In this document: positions 1 through 8,143 of the stretch, one piece after another
Layout: each line of letters opens with the position of its first letter
Numbering within the stretch: position 1 is the first letter of the stretch
From: an uncultured Clostridia bacterium
GTDB taxonomy: Bacteria > Bacillota > Clostridia > Oscillospirales > Acutalibacteraceae
NCBI GenBank assembly: GCA_947585965.1
Contig: CANPXK010000010.1
Span: 1 to 52,562 of the forward strand
Direction of reading: 5' to 3'
Length of the DNA: 52,562 nt
The notes under the pieces: generated by a model
What the model was told of the DNA's origin: nothing
Databases searched by the model: none
Seen by the model: the letters and a program-made list of their open reading frames with translations, nothing else
Position numbers and translations under genes: made by a program

Positions 1-233
1 GCACCCGCACCGAGTTCCGCCGCAGCTTCATAGAAATTATGGAGAATACATTGAGTATTATACTTTGAACATATTGAGAGAACCTCTGCGGCAAGCGATT
101 TATACTCCGACTCCGTCAAATCCTTTTCCCTTAAAATTATACCCCTCGGATGACACGCAGCAATTCCACGGATGCGGTCAAGAAAATTGCCTCTGCACAG
201 TTTTCTGTTTGTAATACATAAAATATCAGACAT
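1..233 (-). CDS. ThiE/TenI-like thiamine phosphate synthase paralogue, partial (cut by the left edge)
   Basis: The reading frame opens with ATG at 231-233 and stays open to the left edge (77 codons). It overlaps the last 8 nt of thiH, the sign of a translationally coupled operon gene. The N-terminal segment contains ILREKDL, which matches the substrate-binding strand of the ThiE/TenI TIM barrel (LREK in the full-length ThiE upstream). A second ThiE/TenI-like gene after thiH is common in Clostridia; such proteins are either thiamine phosphate synthases or TenI-type thiazole tautomerases. The C-terminal two thirds lie outside the window, so the two cannot be separated here. Confidence 0.8.
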   Translation of the reverse strand, partial: MSDILCITNRKLCRGNFLDRIRGIAACHPRGIILREKDLTESEYKSLAAEVLSICSKYNTQCILHNFYEAAAELGAG

Positions 234-1479
234 ACAGATAATCATTGAGAACGGGCTGTAAACCTTCTTCCGAAATATCCTTATACATCCTGTCAAGGCT
301 GCGGCTGTCACATATCTCAAACTGCTCGTCACCCTCTGCGTCCCCGGACTCCTTTCCTGAGTATTTGCTTTCATGATCGCCTATACCTGTAGAAACACCT
401 GCGGAGACTTTTGTCGCGGCAATTTTTACTATGCCGTTGCGAAACCCGGCACTTTCTCTTGAAGAAACTGTTATACCCACATAAGGCAGAAAAATACGGT
501 AAGCACAAATAATCTGACAGAGCTGCTTTTCTCCTACATCGTGCGGATTTATACTATCATTATTGAGAATAGGACGCAGTCTCGGACATGAAAGCGACAT
601 CTCGGCATATGGATATTTTCTCTGTAAATAGTAAACATGAAGTGCACTTGCAAGTGCATCTTTTCTAAAATCCGAAAGACCAAGCAGTGCGGAAAAAGCT
701 ACGCCCCGCATACCTCCGCGCAATGCTCTTTCCTGTGAGTCAAAACGATAGGGCCATACCCTCTTATGCCCGAGCAAATGCAAGGTTTCATATTTTTCCG
801 CATCATAGGTTTCCTGAAATACCGTAACATAGTCCGCACCACATTCATGGAGATAGCGATACTCGTCTGTATTTACGGGATATATTTCAAGTCCTACCAT
901 GCGGAAATATTTTCTCGCAAGCTTGCAGGCTTCTCCAATATATGTTACATCACTTTGACTGCGGCTTTCCCCCGTGAGGATAAGTATTTCTTCCATACCG
1001 CTGTCTGCTATAATTTTCATTTCATGCTCAATTTGCTCCATTGAAAGCTTCATTCGTTTTATGTGATTATAGCAGTTAAAACCGCAATAAACGCAGTAAT
1101 TTTCACAATAGTTTGCAATATAAAGCGGCGTAAAAACATACACCGTATTCCCGAAATGCTTACCTGTTTCAAGCCTTGCCCTTTCCGCCATCTGCTCCAA
1201 GAACGGTGCGGCTGCGGGAGAAAGCAAAGCCTTGAAATCTTCAATACTGCAAGTATCATGTTCAAGTGCGGTTCTTACATCCTTTGCGGTATATTTTTCG
1301 GGAGAATATTCGTTCATCTGTGAAATAACCTTTTCACAGATGTCGGACTTTATATCCTCCATGCCCGGCAGATATTCCATGTGATTCTTCCGGCAGCTCG
1401 GATCATTTTCCAAACGGTGCTTTCTCTCAAGAGCTTCCGCAGACAAATTTCCGGAATCCACAAAATACTGATTATCCAT
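226..1479 (-). CDS. thiH: 2-iminoacetate synthase ThiH (radical SAM tyrosine lyase)
   Basis: ThiH cleaves tyrosine by radical SAM chemistry to p-cresol and dehydroglycine, the glycine-derived part of the thiazole of thiamine in anaerobes. The 417-residue protein has the family length and carries the cluster motif CENYCVYC (CxxxCxxC) near residue 128, followed by the YNHIKRMKLS segment typical of ThiH/HydG/HydE relatives. A C-terminal biotin-and-thiamin-synthesis-associated region is present. It lies 12 nt downstream of thiG and overlaps the following thiE/tenI-like gene. Control should come from the TPP riboswitch at the head of the operon. It is related to the HydG encoded at 9.2 kb, but lacks HydG's C-terminal cysteine-rich CTACYR region. 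Confidence 0.96.
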   Translation of the reverse strand: MDNQYFVDSGNLSAEALERKHRLENDPSCRKNHMEYLPGMEDIKSDICEKVISQMNEYSPEKYTAKDVRTALEHDTCSIEDFKALLSPAAAPFLEQMAERARLETGKHFGNTVYVFTPLYIANYCENYCVYCGFNCYNHIKRMKLSMEQIEHEMKIIADSGMEEILILTGESRSQSDVTYIGEACKLARKYFRMVGLEIYPVNTDEYRYLHECGADYVTVFQETYDAEKYETLHLLGHKRVWPYRFDSQERALRGGMRGVAFSALLGLSDFRKDALASALHVYYLQRKYPYAEMSLSCPRLRPILNNDSINPHDVGEKQLCQIICAYRIFLPYVGITVSSRESAGFRNGIVKIAATKVSAGVSTGIGDHESKYSGKESGDAEGDEQFEICDSRSLDRMYKDISEEGLQPVLNDYLYV

Positions 1480-1491
1480 TTTCTTTCCCCC

Positions 1492-2259
1492 TCAGTCACG
1501 CAAAAATCCCGTCAGCGGATCGGATGCGGAAGAACCACGGGCAAGCACACGTCCAAGACCTGATAAATAAGCCTTTCTGCCTGCTTCAACAGCCTGTCTG
1601 AAGGCCGCCGCCATCAAGGGCAGATCTCCGGCTGTGGCAAGAGCGGTATTTGCCATGATTGCCGCAGCACCCATTTCCATCGCTTCACAAGCCTGAGAGG
1701 GTTTACCGATACCTGCGTCAACTATAATCGGTAAGTCGATTTCATCAATCAGAATCTGTATAAATTCCTTTGTAGCCAGACCTTTATTTGAGCCTATAGG
1801 TGCCGCCAAAGGCATTATAGTTGCCGCACCGGCATTTACGAGATCCCTCGCAGCATTAAGATCCGGGTACATATACGGCATTACAACAAAACCCTCATCA
1901 GCAAGGATTTCCGTAGCCCTGATCGTTTCCGCATTATCGGGCAGAAGATACTTTGTATCACGCATTATCTCAACTTTTACAAAATTACCGCAGCCAAGCT
2001 CACGTGCAAGTCTTGCAATGCGCACTGCTTCTTCGGCATTTCTTGCACCGGAGGTATTAGGCAGAAGCGTTATCCCCTTTGGAATAAAATCAAGAATATT
2101 CTCCTTTTCCTTCGTATTTGCACGGCGTACCGCAAGTGTTATAATTTCAGCCCCCGCATCACGCACGGCAGCTTCGATGAGATTAAGAGAGTATTTTCCC
2201 GAACCGAGAATAAAACGGGAATTAAACTCATGTCCTCCGATTATCAATTTATCATCCAT
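1492..2259 (-). CDS. thiG: Thiazole synthase ThiG
   Basis: ThiG condenses deoxyxylulose 5-phosphate, the ThiS thiocarboxylate and dehydroglycine into the thiazole phosphate. At 255 residues it is the normal family size. It shows the ThiG opening ([16 protein letters not shown]), the Schiff-base lysine in the VKVEI strand near residue 106, and the phosphate-binding stretch [10 protein letters not shown]. It lies downstream of thiS and 12 nt upstream of thiH, the standard clustering of thiazole genes. ThiF, the adenylyltransferase that charges ThiS, is not in the visible part of the operon. Confidence 0.97.
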   Translation of the reverse strand: MDDKLIIGGHEFNSRFILGSGKYSLNLIEAAVRDAGAEIITLAVRRANTKEKENILDFIPKGITLLPNTSGARNAEEAVRIARLARELGCGNFVKVEIMRDTKYLLPDNAETIRATEILADEGFVVMPYMYPDLNAARDLVNAGAATIMPLAAPIGSNKGLATKEFIQILIDEIDLPIIVDAGIGKPSQACEAMEMGAAAIMANTALATAGDLPLMAAAFRQAVEAGRKAYLSGLGRVLARGSSASDPLTGFLRD

Positions 2260-2337
2260 TTATTATCCCTCTTTCATAGAATAAAAAATCAGTTACACCA
2301 ACGATTATTTTTATGACGGCATCGTAAGAAAGCATAA

Positions 2338-2532
2338 TCATCCTCCCCCGACAAAGCTCACCACCTCTACAATATCACCATCCTGCAATATAACATCATT
2401 ATAGTCTGACTTTGAAACAATTTCTTCGTTTCGCTCTATGACAATTCTCCGTATATCAAATGAGGTCGTTTCAAGATATTCCGACAATGTCTTACCGTCA
2501 ACGGGCAGTAACTCTCCATTCACTTTTACCAT
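2338..2532 (-). CDS. thiS: Sulfur carrier protein ThiS
   Basis: A small ubiquitin-like protein that carries sulfur as a C-terminal thiocarboxylate to ThiG. The protein ends in FVGGG, giving the essential terminal Gly-Gly, and opens with the VKVNGELLPV beta strand typical of ThiS. The start at 2532 is chosen because the Shine-Dalgarno AGGAG directly abuts an upstream in-frame ATG (2541) but sits 9 nt before this one. The resulting length of 64 residues matches the family. It lies 20 nt after thiE and upstream of thiG. Confidence 0.95.
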   Translation of the reverse strand: MVKVNGELLPVDGKTLSEYLETTSFDIRRIVIERNEEIVSKSDYNDVILQDGDIVEVVSFVGGG

Positions 2533-2552
2533 ATTACACATCTCCTGTTAAA

Positions 2553-3197
2553 TCAGTTTTTATTTACCATATTCCTTACGAGCCTTAACAGCTCAGCGGT
2601 TGCCTTACCGGGATTTTCTGCCGCAAAAATCGCCGAAACAACAGCAACACCATCCACGCCGCTATCCTTTAGCCGATTTATATTCTCAGCCGATATCCCT
2701 CCTATTGCTACTATCGGAACATCAACGGCATCACAAATTGCTCTAAGCCTTTCAAGGGGCATATCGGATACATTTTTTTTTGTCGAACTGCCGAACACCG
2801 CACCAACACCAAGATAATCTGCTCCGCTGCTGACAGCATTCACGGCCTCTCCGACGTTATGTGCAGAAACACCGATAATCATATCATCTCCTACCCGTTT
2901 GCGTACCTCTGCCGGATCCATATCGTCCTGACCTACATGAACACCGTCTGCACCGCACCTCACGGCAATCTCAACATTATCATTAATTATAAACGGTACA
3001 CCATACTTATGGCATAGACCGCATATTTTATCCGCTTCCTTTAGGAGTGTTTCGTCATCAAGCTCTTTTTCCCGAAGCTGAACACAGGTGACACCGTTTT
3101 TCAGTGCGGCTTCAACCTGATCATACAGGCTCATTCTGCCTGTCCATGCCCTGTCTGTTACCGCATACAGCAGCATTGCTTTTCTGTCAAATTTCAT
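2553..3197 (-). CDS. thiE: Thiamine phosphate synthase ThiE
   Basis: ThiE joins HMP-PP and thiazole phosphate to thiamine phosphate. The 214-residue TIM barrel has the expected motifs in order: VQLREKELDD, FIINDNVEIA, GADGVHVGQDD, IGVSAHN, GVGAVFGSSTKKN and VAIGGISAEN, which together bind pyrophosphate and thiazole phosphate. The start is preceded by a strong site (AGGTGGAAGG). It is the first gene after the TPP riboswitch and terminator, so its expression should fall when TPP is plentiful. Confidence 0.97.
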   Translation of the reverse strand: MKFDRKAMLLYAVTDRAWTGRMSLYDQVEAALKNGVTCVQLREKELDDETLLKEADKICGLCHKYGVPFIINDNVEIAVRCGADGVHVGQDDMDPAEVRKRVGDDMIIGVSAHNVGEAVNAVSSGADYLGVGAVFGSSTKKNVSDMPLERLRAICDAVDVPIVAIGGISAENINRLKDSGVDGVAVVSAIFAAENPGKATAELLRLVRNMVNKN

Positions 3198-3222
3198 CCT
3201 TCCACCTCAATTTGAATAAACG

Positions 3223-3254
3223 AAAAATCGGAGACACCCTTGATATGCCTCCGA
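3223..3254 (-). terminator. Intrinsic terminator downstream of the TPP aptamer
   Basis: On the minus strand TCGGAG (3254-3249) pairs with CTCCGA (3233-3228), and the stem is followed by five U residues (3227-3223). It sits between the TPP aptamer and the thiE ribosome binding site, the position expected for the expression platform of a transcription-terminating riboswitch. Confidence 0.75.
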
Positions 3255-3267
3255 AAGAATTTATTGC

Positions 3268-3350
3268 AGATTCCTACGGCGGCATTATCCGCATCAGGTA
3301 TAAGGGTCGAAGGTCATACCTTCCTCTCAGCCTGTCACACAAGCTCCCCG
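3268..3350 (-). promoter_or_regulatory. TPP riboswitch (THI element)
   Basis: Read on the minus strand, the conserved aptamer blocks appear in order: GGGGAGC, GCTGAGAGGAAGG, then GACCCTTATACCTGAT and GCGGATAATGCCGCCGTAGG, ending in GGAA. These are the hallmark CUGAGA and ACCUGAU..GGAUAAUGCC blocks of the TPP-binding RNA. It controls the thiamine operon that starts with thiE at 3197. Confidence 0.97.
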
Positions 3351-3360
3351 AACAAATACT

Positions 3361-3389
3361 ATTATACATTATTATTTTTATAATTACAA
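3361..3389 (-). promoter_or_regulatory. Sigma-A-type promoter of the thiamine operon
   Basis: On the minus strand TTGTAA (3389-3384) and TATAAT (3366-3361) are separated by 17 nt. Transcription would begin about 10 nt before the TPP aptamer. Confidence 0.7.
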
Positions 3390-3516
3390 GTGTTACGAAA
3401 AGGTATTGTCCGTTCATCCGTAAGTTATAAATTGACATCATGCGGATTTTAACTAGGTTCTGAAAAATAACAGTAAGTTTTCAATCGGAATTATTAAAAT
3501 TAATTTATTATTTCTA

Positions 3517-3545
3517 TTGACAAAATCGTTTTATTTGATTATAAT
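3517..3545 (+). promoter_or_regulatory. Consensus promoter of the gntR-ABC operon
   Basis: TTGACA (3517-3522) and TATAAT (3540-3545) are separated by 17 nt, a perfect sigma-A promoter. The -10 box runs into the operator-like palindrome at 3543-3567. Confidence 0.85.
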
Positions 3546-3567
3546 GTACTTGTACAATAAGTACATT
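3543..3567 (+). promoter_or_regulatory. Operator-like inverted repeat overlapping the -10 box
   Basis: AATGTACTT (3543-3551) and AAGTACATT (3559-3567) form a perfect 9-bp inverted repeat around a 7-nt spacer that itself contains GTAC. It covers the -10 element and the expected start of transcription, 22 nt before the gntR start codon. This placement fits repression of the operon by its own GntR/YtrA-type regulator (inference). Confidence 0.65.
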
Positions 3568-3588
3568 AACAGACAAAGGAGGGCAACT

Positions 3589-3966
3589 GTGGAAATTATC
3601 ATAAGCAGTAATACGAACAAGCCGATTTATGAACAGATAACCTCACAGATAAAAGCCATGATTATGAGCGGTGAATTACGTACCGGCGACCCCATTCCCT
3701 CTATGCGTGCTTTGGCAAAAGACATTCATGTAAGTGTAATTACAGTACAAAAGGCATATGAGGATCTTCAAAGGGACGGTTTCATTGAAACAACAGTAGG
3801 CCGGGGCAGCTTTGTATCGGCCCTGAATAAAGACTTTTATCAGGAGGAACAGCAAAGGCTTGCGGAAGGACATCTTCAGGAAGCAGCCGACATCGGTCGG
3901 ACAAGCGGAATATCATTAGGAAAGCTTATTGAACTGCTGACGATGTTTTATAATGAGGAGGAATAA
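3589..3966 (+). CDS. GntR family (YtrA-like) transcriptional regulator
   Basis: A 125-residue regulator with an N-terminal GntR winged helix (PIYEQITSQIKAMIMSGEL, then the ALAKDIHVSVITVQKAYEDL helix-turn-helix) and only a short C-terminal tail, the layout of the YtrA subfamily. The GTG at 3589 is taken as the start because AAAGGAGGG lies just upstream; the frame extends further 5' but that region is the promoter. The gene directly precedes an ABC ATPase and permease, the usual YtrA context, where the regulator represses its own operon until a cell-envelope or antibiotic signal relieves it. The signal is unknown here. Confidence 0.92.
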   Translation: MEIIISSNTNKPIYEQITSQIKAMIMSGELRTGDPIPSMRALAKDIHVSVITVQKAYEDLQRDGFIETTVGRGSFVSALNKDFYQEEQQRLAEGHLQEAADIGRTSGISLGKLIELLTMFYNEEE

Positions 3967-3968
3967 TT

Positions 3969-4829
3969 ATGGAGGCTATGTTACAGGTTGATAACCTTAC
4001 AAAACAATACGCTAATTTTAAGCTCGACCATGTTTCATTCACCATACCTAAAGGTACGATCATGGGACTGGTAGGAGAAAACGGTGCGGGAAAAAGTACT
4101 ACTATCAAGGCAATTCTCGATCTTATTCATAAGGACGAGGGTACAGTCACCTTTTGGGGACAGCAGCTATCATCCTCAAAGCAGTTGTATGAGAATATAG
4201 GGGTTGTATTTGACGAAATAAATTTCTATCAGACACTTACTCCCCTCAGGGTGGGAAAAATTGCAGGTGCTTCATACAGGCAGTGGAATGATAAGATATA
4301 TAAGGAATATCTAAAACGGTTTAATCTTCCGATCGATAAGAAAATAAAAGAACTGTCAAGGGGAATGAAAATGAAGCTGTCTATTGCCGTTGCCCTTTCA
4401 CACAATCCGAAGCTGCTGATACTTGACGAGGCTACAAGCGGTCTTGACCCTGTTATGCGTGACGATATTCTTGATATTTTTCTTGATTTTGTTCAGGACG
4501 AAAATCATTCCGTACTTATGTCCTCGCATATAACAACCGATTTAGAAAAGGTTGCTGACTATATTACCTTTATTCATCATGGCAAGGTAGCATTCAGCAA
4601 AACAAAGGACGAGCTGCGTTATAATTACGGTATTATCCGCTGCGGCACGGATTTCTTCAATAAACTCGACAAAAAAGAAATACTTGCATACCGTAAGGAA
4701 GCCTATCAATGGGATGTTCTTGTTGCCGACAAGGATAAGGCAAGGAGAAAATATAAAAATGCCGTTGTGGATAATGCAACCATTGATGATATTCTTGTAC
4801 TGTATGTGAAAGGAGAGCAGGCGAAATGA
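3969..4829 (+). CDS. ABC transporter ATP-binding protein (ABC-2 exporter type)
   Basis: A 286-residue ATPase that would energise the adjoining permease. Walker A is GENGAGKST (near residue 37), the signature is LSRGMKMKLS (a degenerate LSGGQ, common in the YtrB/EcsA/BcrA group), and Walker B plus D-loop is LLILDEATSGLDP. It starts 2 nt after gntR and its stop overlaps the permease start by 4 nt, so the three genes form one coupled operon. The substrate cannot be deduced; relatives export peptides or respond to envelope stress. Confidence 0.93.
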   Translation: MEAMLQVDNLTKQYANFKLDHVSFTIPKGTIMGLVGENGAGKSTTIKAILDLIHKDEGTVTFWGQQLSSSKQLYENIGVVFDEINFYQTLTPLRVGKIAGASYRQWNDKIYKEYLKRFNLPIDKKIKELSRGMKMKLSIAVALSHNPKLLILDEATSGLDPVMRDDILDIFLDFVQDENHSVLMSSHITTDLEKVADYITFIHHGKVAFSKTKDELRYNYGIIRCGTDFFNKLDKKEILAYRKEAYQWDVLVADKDKARRKYKNAVVDNATIDDILVLYVKGEQAK

Positions 4830-5488
4830 AAGGACTTATTCTCAAGGATTTATATAATCTCGCCGGCAATGTCAGATATATGCTTTTTGCTATGATTATC
4901 ATTGCCATTGGCATTATTCCCTCCTCGGACGGCGTAGGATTTCCCATTATTTATGCGATAATGCTCAGTATAATGACAATTAGTACCTTTACCTTTGACG
5001 ATACCTCAAAATGGACGGGGTATGCGCTGACAATGCCTGTTTCAAGAAATGAATTGGTCAGATCAAAATTTATTGTACTTGCTTTTTTCTGTATTATAGG
5101 CTGTATATCGGGAATTGTAACTGATATTGTAGGCGGAGCTATAATGAAAAGGTTTGATTCCTATGCGGAAAATATAGGTGTAACTTTCCTTTTAGCCCTT
5201 GCTGCCCTCGGAATTTCTCTTATTTTCGGAAGTACATTGATACCTGTTGTTATTAAATTCGGTGCAGAAAAGGCTCGTATCCTCATAGCGGTAGTGATCA
5301 TTGTTCCGGCAGCTATAATATGGGGCGGCATAACTTTAGCATTGTCTATAAATCGGGATACGGAGCTTATAAATTTTGTCGAAGAAAACATATTTGTTTT
5401 GCTGTGCGGTCTGTTCGTCTTTGCATTATTATGGTCCTATGTTATGTATAGAATAAGCTGCCATATTTTAAAAAACAAAGAGTTTTAA
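4826..5488 (+). CDS. ABC-2 type transporter permease
   Basis: A 220-residue integral membrane protein with about six hydrophobic segments, beginning MKGLILKDLYNL as in many ABC-2 permeases of GntR-linked exporters. Its ATG overlaps the ATPase stop codon (ATGA). It would form the membrane channel of the exporter with the preceding ATPase. No extracytoplasmic substrate-binding domain is present. Confidence 0.88.
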   Translation: MKGLILKDLYNLAGNVRYMLFAMIIIAIGIIPSSDGVGFPIIYAIMLSIMTISTFTFDDTSKWTGYALTMPVSRNELVRSKFIVLAFFCIIGCISGIVTDIVGGAIMKRFDSYAENIGVTFLLALAALGISLIFGSTLIPVVIKFGAEKARILIAVVIIVPAAIIWGGITLALSINRDTELINFVEENIFVLLCGLFVFALLWSYVMYRISCHILKNKEF

Positions 5489-5585
5489 ACTATCCCCCTC
5501 AATATTTAAAAAACGGAGCAAAATATTTTATAGAATCAGGAGCAATTATAACGGTTTGGAATATCAGGTTATTCATAATAACTAT

Positions 5586-5614
5586 TTGCTGTTTTTGAAA
5601 TCCTGAGCTATAAT
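5586..5614 (+). promoter_or_regulatory. Candidate promoter of the cyclophilin-like lipoprotein gene
   Basis: A perfect TATAAT (5609-5614) lies 17 nt downstream of TTGCTG (5586-5591), a weak -35. It is 50 nt upstream of the chosen GTG start. No clear terminator separates it from the ABC operon. Confidence 0.5.
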
Positions 5615-5664
5615 TGTATTGTAAACATATATTAATTTCTTCATTAAATCCGGAGGTGGAATCG

Positions 5665-6285
5665 GTGAAAAACAAACTTCTAATTTTAATATTATGTATG
5701 CTTATACCGACATTATGTGCCTGTGGAAACAATAGCAGCGATAATAGTACAAATAACACGGAAAGACAAGACGATATCATAACACAGAGCAGTACAGGCA
5801 CCGAAGGTTCTCACTCTGAAAACGAATCCGTTCAATCGGTTTCCGAAACAGAATCAAAGCAGGAAGTGTCAAGTGGAATCGAATCAAAAACAGATGAAAG
5901 CAATATCACACAAAATAACTCAACCAACAAGGAGGATACTGCTATGCAGATGAAAATTAACGATACAACCGTTTCCGTGAAATGGGAAAATAATAAATCC
6001 GTACAGGCTTTGAAAGAACTTTGTACGGAAAAACCATTGATAATCCGGATGTCCATGTACGGAGGTTTTGAGCAGGTAGGCTCTATCGGAACAAATATAC
6101 CGAGGAATGATGTACAGACAACGACACAGGCAGGAGATATCGTTTTATATTCAGGTAATCAGCTTGTTGTATTTTACGGCTCCAATTCATGGGCATACAC
6201 AAGACTTGGTCATATTACCGGCATTACCGAAAATGAACTGTCCTCCCTTCTCGGAAACGGAAATGTGACAATTACATTAAATTGA
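5665..6285 (+). CDS. Cyclophilin-like fold lipoprotein
   Basis: A 206-residue exported protein. The GTG at 5665 is preceded by CGGAGGTGG and leads into a lysine-hydrophobic signal peptide ending in a lipobox-like TLCAC, so the mature protein is probably lipid-anchored at the cysteine near residue 19. A Ser/Glu/Asn-rich linker (to about residue 90) is followed by a compact domain (MKINDTTVSVKWENN ... GDIVLYSGNQLVVFYG ... ITLN) that resembles the cyclophilin-like (Cyclophil_like2) domain of gut Firmicutes. In that family the domain is not known to be a prolyl isomerase. A strong terminator follows. Confidence 0.8.
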   Translation: MKNKLLILILCMLIPTLCACGNNSSDNSTNNTERQDDIITQSSTGTEGSHSENESVQSVSETESKQEVSSGIESKTDESNITQNNSTNKEDTAMQMKINDTTVSVKWENNKSVQALKELCTEKPLIIRMSMYGGFEQVGSIGTNIPRNDVQTTTQAGDIVLYSGNQLVVFYGSNSWAYTRLGHITGITENELSSLLGNGNVTITLN

Positions 6286-6339
6286 TATACCGGTAAAAAA
6301 ACGTCCGTATACAAATACCTGATAATTTCGTTAATTTAA

Positions 6340-6376
6340 AAATGCGTAAGTCTGAAAAATGACCTACGCATTTTTT
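6340..6376. terminator. Bidirectional intrinsic terminator
   Basis: AAATGCGTA (6340-6348) pairs with TACGCATTT (6365-6373). A T run follows on the plus strand and an A/T-rich run on the minus strand. It lies between the convergent lipoprotein and alcohol dehydrogenase genes. Confidence 0.8.
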
Positions 6377-6436
6377 GTAATATTCCGACACATTTAATCA
6401 ATAACTGCCTGTATCGTCAATGTATTCCGCATGATT

Positions 6437-7606
6437 TTACATACTTTTTCTCAAAATACCTATGATCTCATCATGGTTAAGAACTTTATATCCGCCCTGC
6501 ATGGTAAGGGTTGCATCTGCAATTCCCTCGATCATTTCATCGGTAACGCCAAGCTCTGATATTTTCATCACAAGACCAAGCTCGTTCATCCAGCTTTCCA
6601 TTGCGGAAAGACCTTCTTCGGCAACCTGTTCATCGGTTTTGCCTTCTTCGGATACACCCCAGACATTTACGGCAAAACGCACAAATTTTCTTAGTCCGTA
6701 TGGCATGATATAACGGTAATAGGGCAGAGAAACCGCCGACAGAGTCATACCGTGGGTTGCATCTGTATACGCCCCTACCGCCTGACCCAGCATATGCACC
6801 ATCCAGTCGGTTGACTTTCCACGGGAAACAAGCGTATTCAATGCCCACGTTGCAGTCCACATGATGTTGGAGCGAGCTTCATAATTCTGCATATCTTTAT
6901 TGGCAATACGGCTTGAATGAATGACGGAACGCATAAGACCTTCGCTGATGTAGTCGCTGGTGTTATCGTCATCACCGGAAAAATATTGCTCGCATATGTG
7001 GTTAAAAATATCATATATACCGGCAACCATCTGATAGTGCGGCAGTGTAAGGGTGTATTTCGGGTTAAGAATTGAGAACCTCGGCATAATATTCTCGTCT
7101 GCGAACACATGACCGATTTTCATTTTTGTTTCACGGTTGGTGATAACCGCTCCCGCATTCATTTCCGAGCCTGTTCCAACCATTGTCAGAACACAGCCGA
7201 CAGGAACGATATCACAGGTCGGCTCTTCAAAACGCTGATAGTATTTTTCCCACGGATCTTCATCACAGTTGACAGACACCGAAACAGCCTTCGCATAATC
7301 ACATACGGAACCGCCGCCCACGGCAAGCAGCAGATCCGCATTGTGGCCTCTCGCAATCTCAATGCCCTCATACAATTTTTCAAGTGTCGGGTTAGGCATA
7401 ACGCCAGAAATTTCCGCTACATTCTTTGCGGCTTTCTTTAGAATTTCAGTCACCTCATCATAAATTCCGTTTTTCTTAACAGAACCGCCGCCGTAAATCA
7501 GTACGACATTTTCTCCGTACTTTGCAATCTCGGTTTCAAGGTATTTCAGTGACTCGTCACCGAAATATAATTTCGTGGGGTTGCAATAAGCAAAATTTCC
7601 TAACAT
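6437..7606 (-). CDS. Iron-containing (butanol-type) alcohol dehydrogenase
   Basis: A 389-residue group III alcohol dehydrogenase, closest in pattern to the NAD(P)H-dependent butanol dehydrogenases (BdhA/BdhB) and YqhD. It opens with FAYCNPTKLYFG, has the GGGS nucleotide motif (YGGGSVKKNG) near residue 39 and LLAVGGGSVCDYAKA near 95. The metal ligands are visible as the Asp and His of GIYDIFNHICEQYF and the two His of the DWMVHMLG...DATHGMTL region. It reduces aldehydes to alcohols at the end of fermentation. A decayed tetR gene and its operator-bearing promoter lie immediately upstream, so the enzyme may formerly have been controlled by that regulator. Confidence 0.93.
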   Translation of the reverse strand: MLGNFAYCNPTKLYFGDESLKYLETEIAKYGENVVLIYGGGSVKKNGIYDEVTEILKKAAKNVAEISGVMPNPTLEKLYEGIEIARGHNADLLLAVGGGSVCDYAKAVSVSVNCDEDPWEKYYQRFEEPTCDIVPVGCVLTMVGTGSEMNAGAVITNRETKMKIGHVFADENIMPRFSILNPKYTLTLPHYQMVAGIYDIFNHICEQYFSGDDDNTSDYISEGLMRSVIHSSRIANKDMQNYEARSNIMWTATWALNTLVSRGKSTDWMVHMLGQAVGAYTDATHGMTLSAVSLPYYRYIMPYGLRKFVRFAVNVWGVSEEGKTDEQVAEEGLSAMESWMNELGLVMKISELGVTDEMIEGIADATLTMQGGYKVLNHDEIIGILRKSM

Positions 7607-7624
7607 GATTTTTCTCCTTTTCTG

Positions 7625-7945
7625 TTATTTTTCAAGCAGCTTTTTCGCACACTTGTAAATTAGCTCATAATTTGTATGCTCAATAAAATGAGCACCCGCC
7701 GATTCAATTGCCTTTTTCGGTTTATCCGTCACTACCGCACAAGGGTAGATACCAAATATAAAAGGGAAAAAGCATAGATAAAACTGTTTATCTCCTCCCT
7801 GCTCATATCGGGACATAACTTTTGCAAAAGACTTTTAACAGCCTGCATGGAGCCACTGTACGCTTTCTTCAAATCAATCAAATTTCCAAGACGGCTGCCT
7901 GCCGGGCGGCGATTATTTCTTCCTTTCTCGCATCAGTTAATTCCG
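7625..7945 (-). pseudogene. Decayed TetR/AcrR family regulator
   Basis: Three pieces in different frames read like one TetR protein. The N-terminal piece has SELTDARKEEIIAA (about 7945-7875) and then hits a stop. A second frame gives LIDLKKAYSGSMQAVKSLLQ and SREEINSFIYAF. A third frame (7816-7625) continues with FFPFIFGIYPCAVVTDKPKK and ends in YKCAKKLLEK. The last two resemble the C-terminal ligand domain of TetR regulators in gut Clostridia. The helix-turn-helix and most of the centre are missing, so this is an internally deleted, frameshifted remnant. The TetR call rests on recognition of these segments, without an alignment. It lies 18 nt upstream of the alcohol dehydrogenase. Confidence 0.6.
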
Positions 7946-7950
7946 ATACT

Positions 7951-7984
7951 GTGTCATTATAGCTCCATTCTGACACGATGTCAA
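7951..7984 (-). promoter_or_regulatory. Promoter with overlapping inverted repeats (operator-like)
   Basis: On the minus strand TTGACA (7984-7979) and TATAAT (7961-7956) are separated by 17 nt, a perfect sigma-A promoter. TGACACGATGTCA (7971-7983, plus strand) is a palindrome over the -35 edge, and GTGTCA (7951-7956) with TGACAC (7971-7976) is a second inverted repeat flanking the -10. This promoter would read through the tetR remnant into the alcohol dehydrogenase. Confidence 0.7.
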
Positions 7985-8073
7985 TATATAATCGAATTTT
8001 TAAGTGAGAAAATTATTTTTAAGTATTGAACAAAATTTAACACAATTAAGATCATGAATAAAACCTCATAATA

Positions 8074-8116
8074 ATAAATTTGCAAACCCGCTTACTACAC
8101 AGGTTTGCAAATTTAT
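8074..8116 (-). terminator. Long hairpin, probable terminator of the 8144-8533 gene
   Basis: A perfect 15-bp inverted repeat: ATAAATTTGCAAACC (8074-8088) and its complement (8102-8116) around a 13-nt loop. It lies just past the stop of the minus-strand ORF at 8144. The flanks are AT-rich but not pure U runs. Confidence 0.65.
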
Positions 8117-8143
8117 ATATTATAATATTTCCACAGCAAAAAA

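Noticed and set aside
7985..8060. TTGAACAAAATTTAACACAA near 8026 as a Rex operator for the alcohol dehydrogenase.
   Set aside because: The half-sites do not match TTGTTAA/TTAACAA with the right spacing, and the site lies upstream of the -35 of the surviving promoter.
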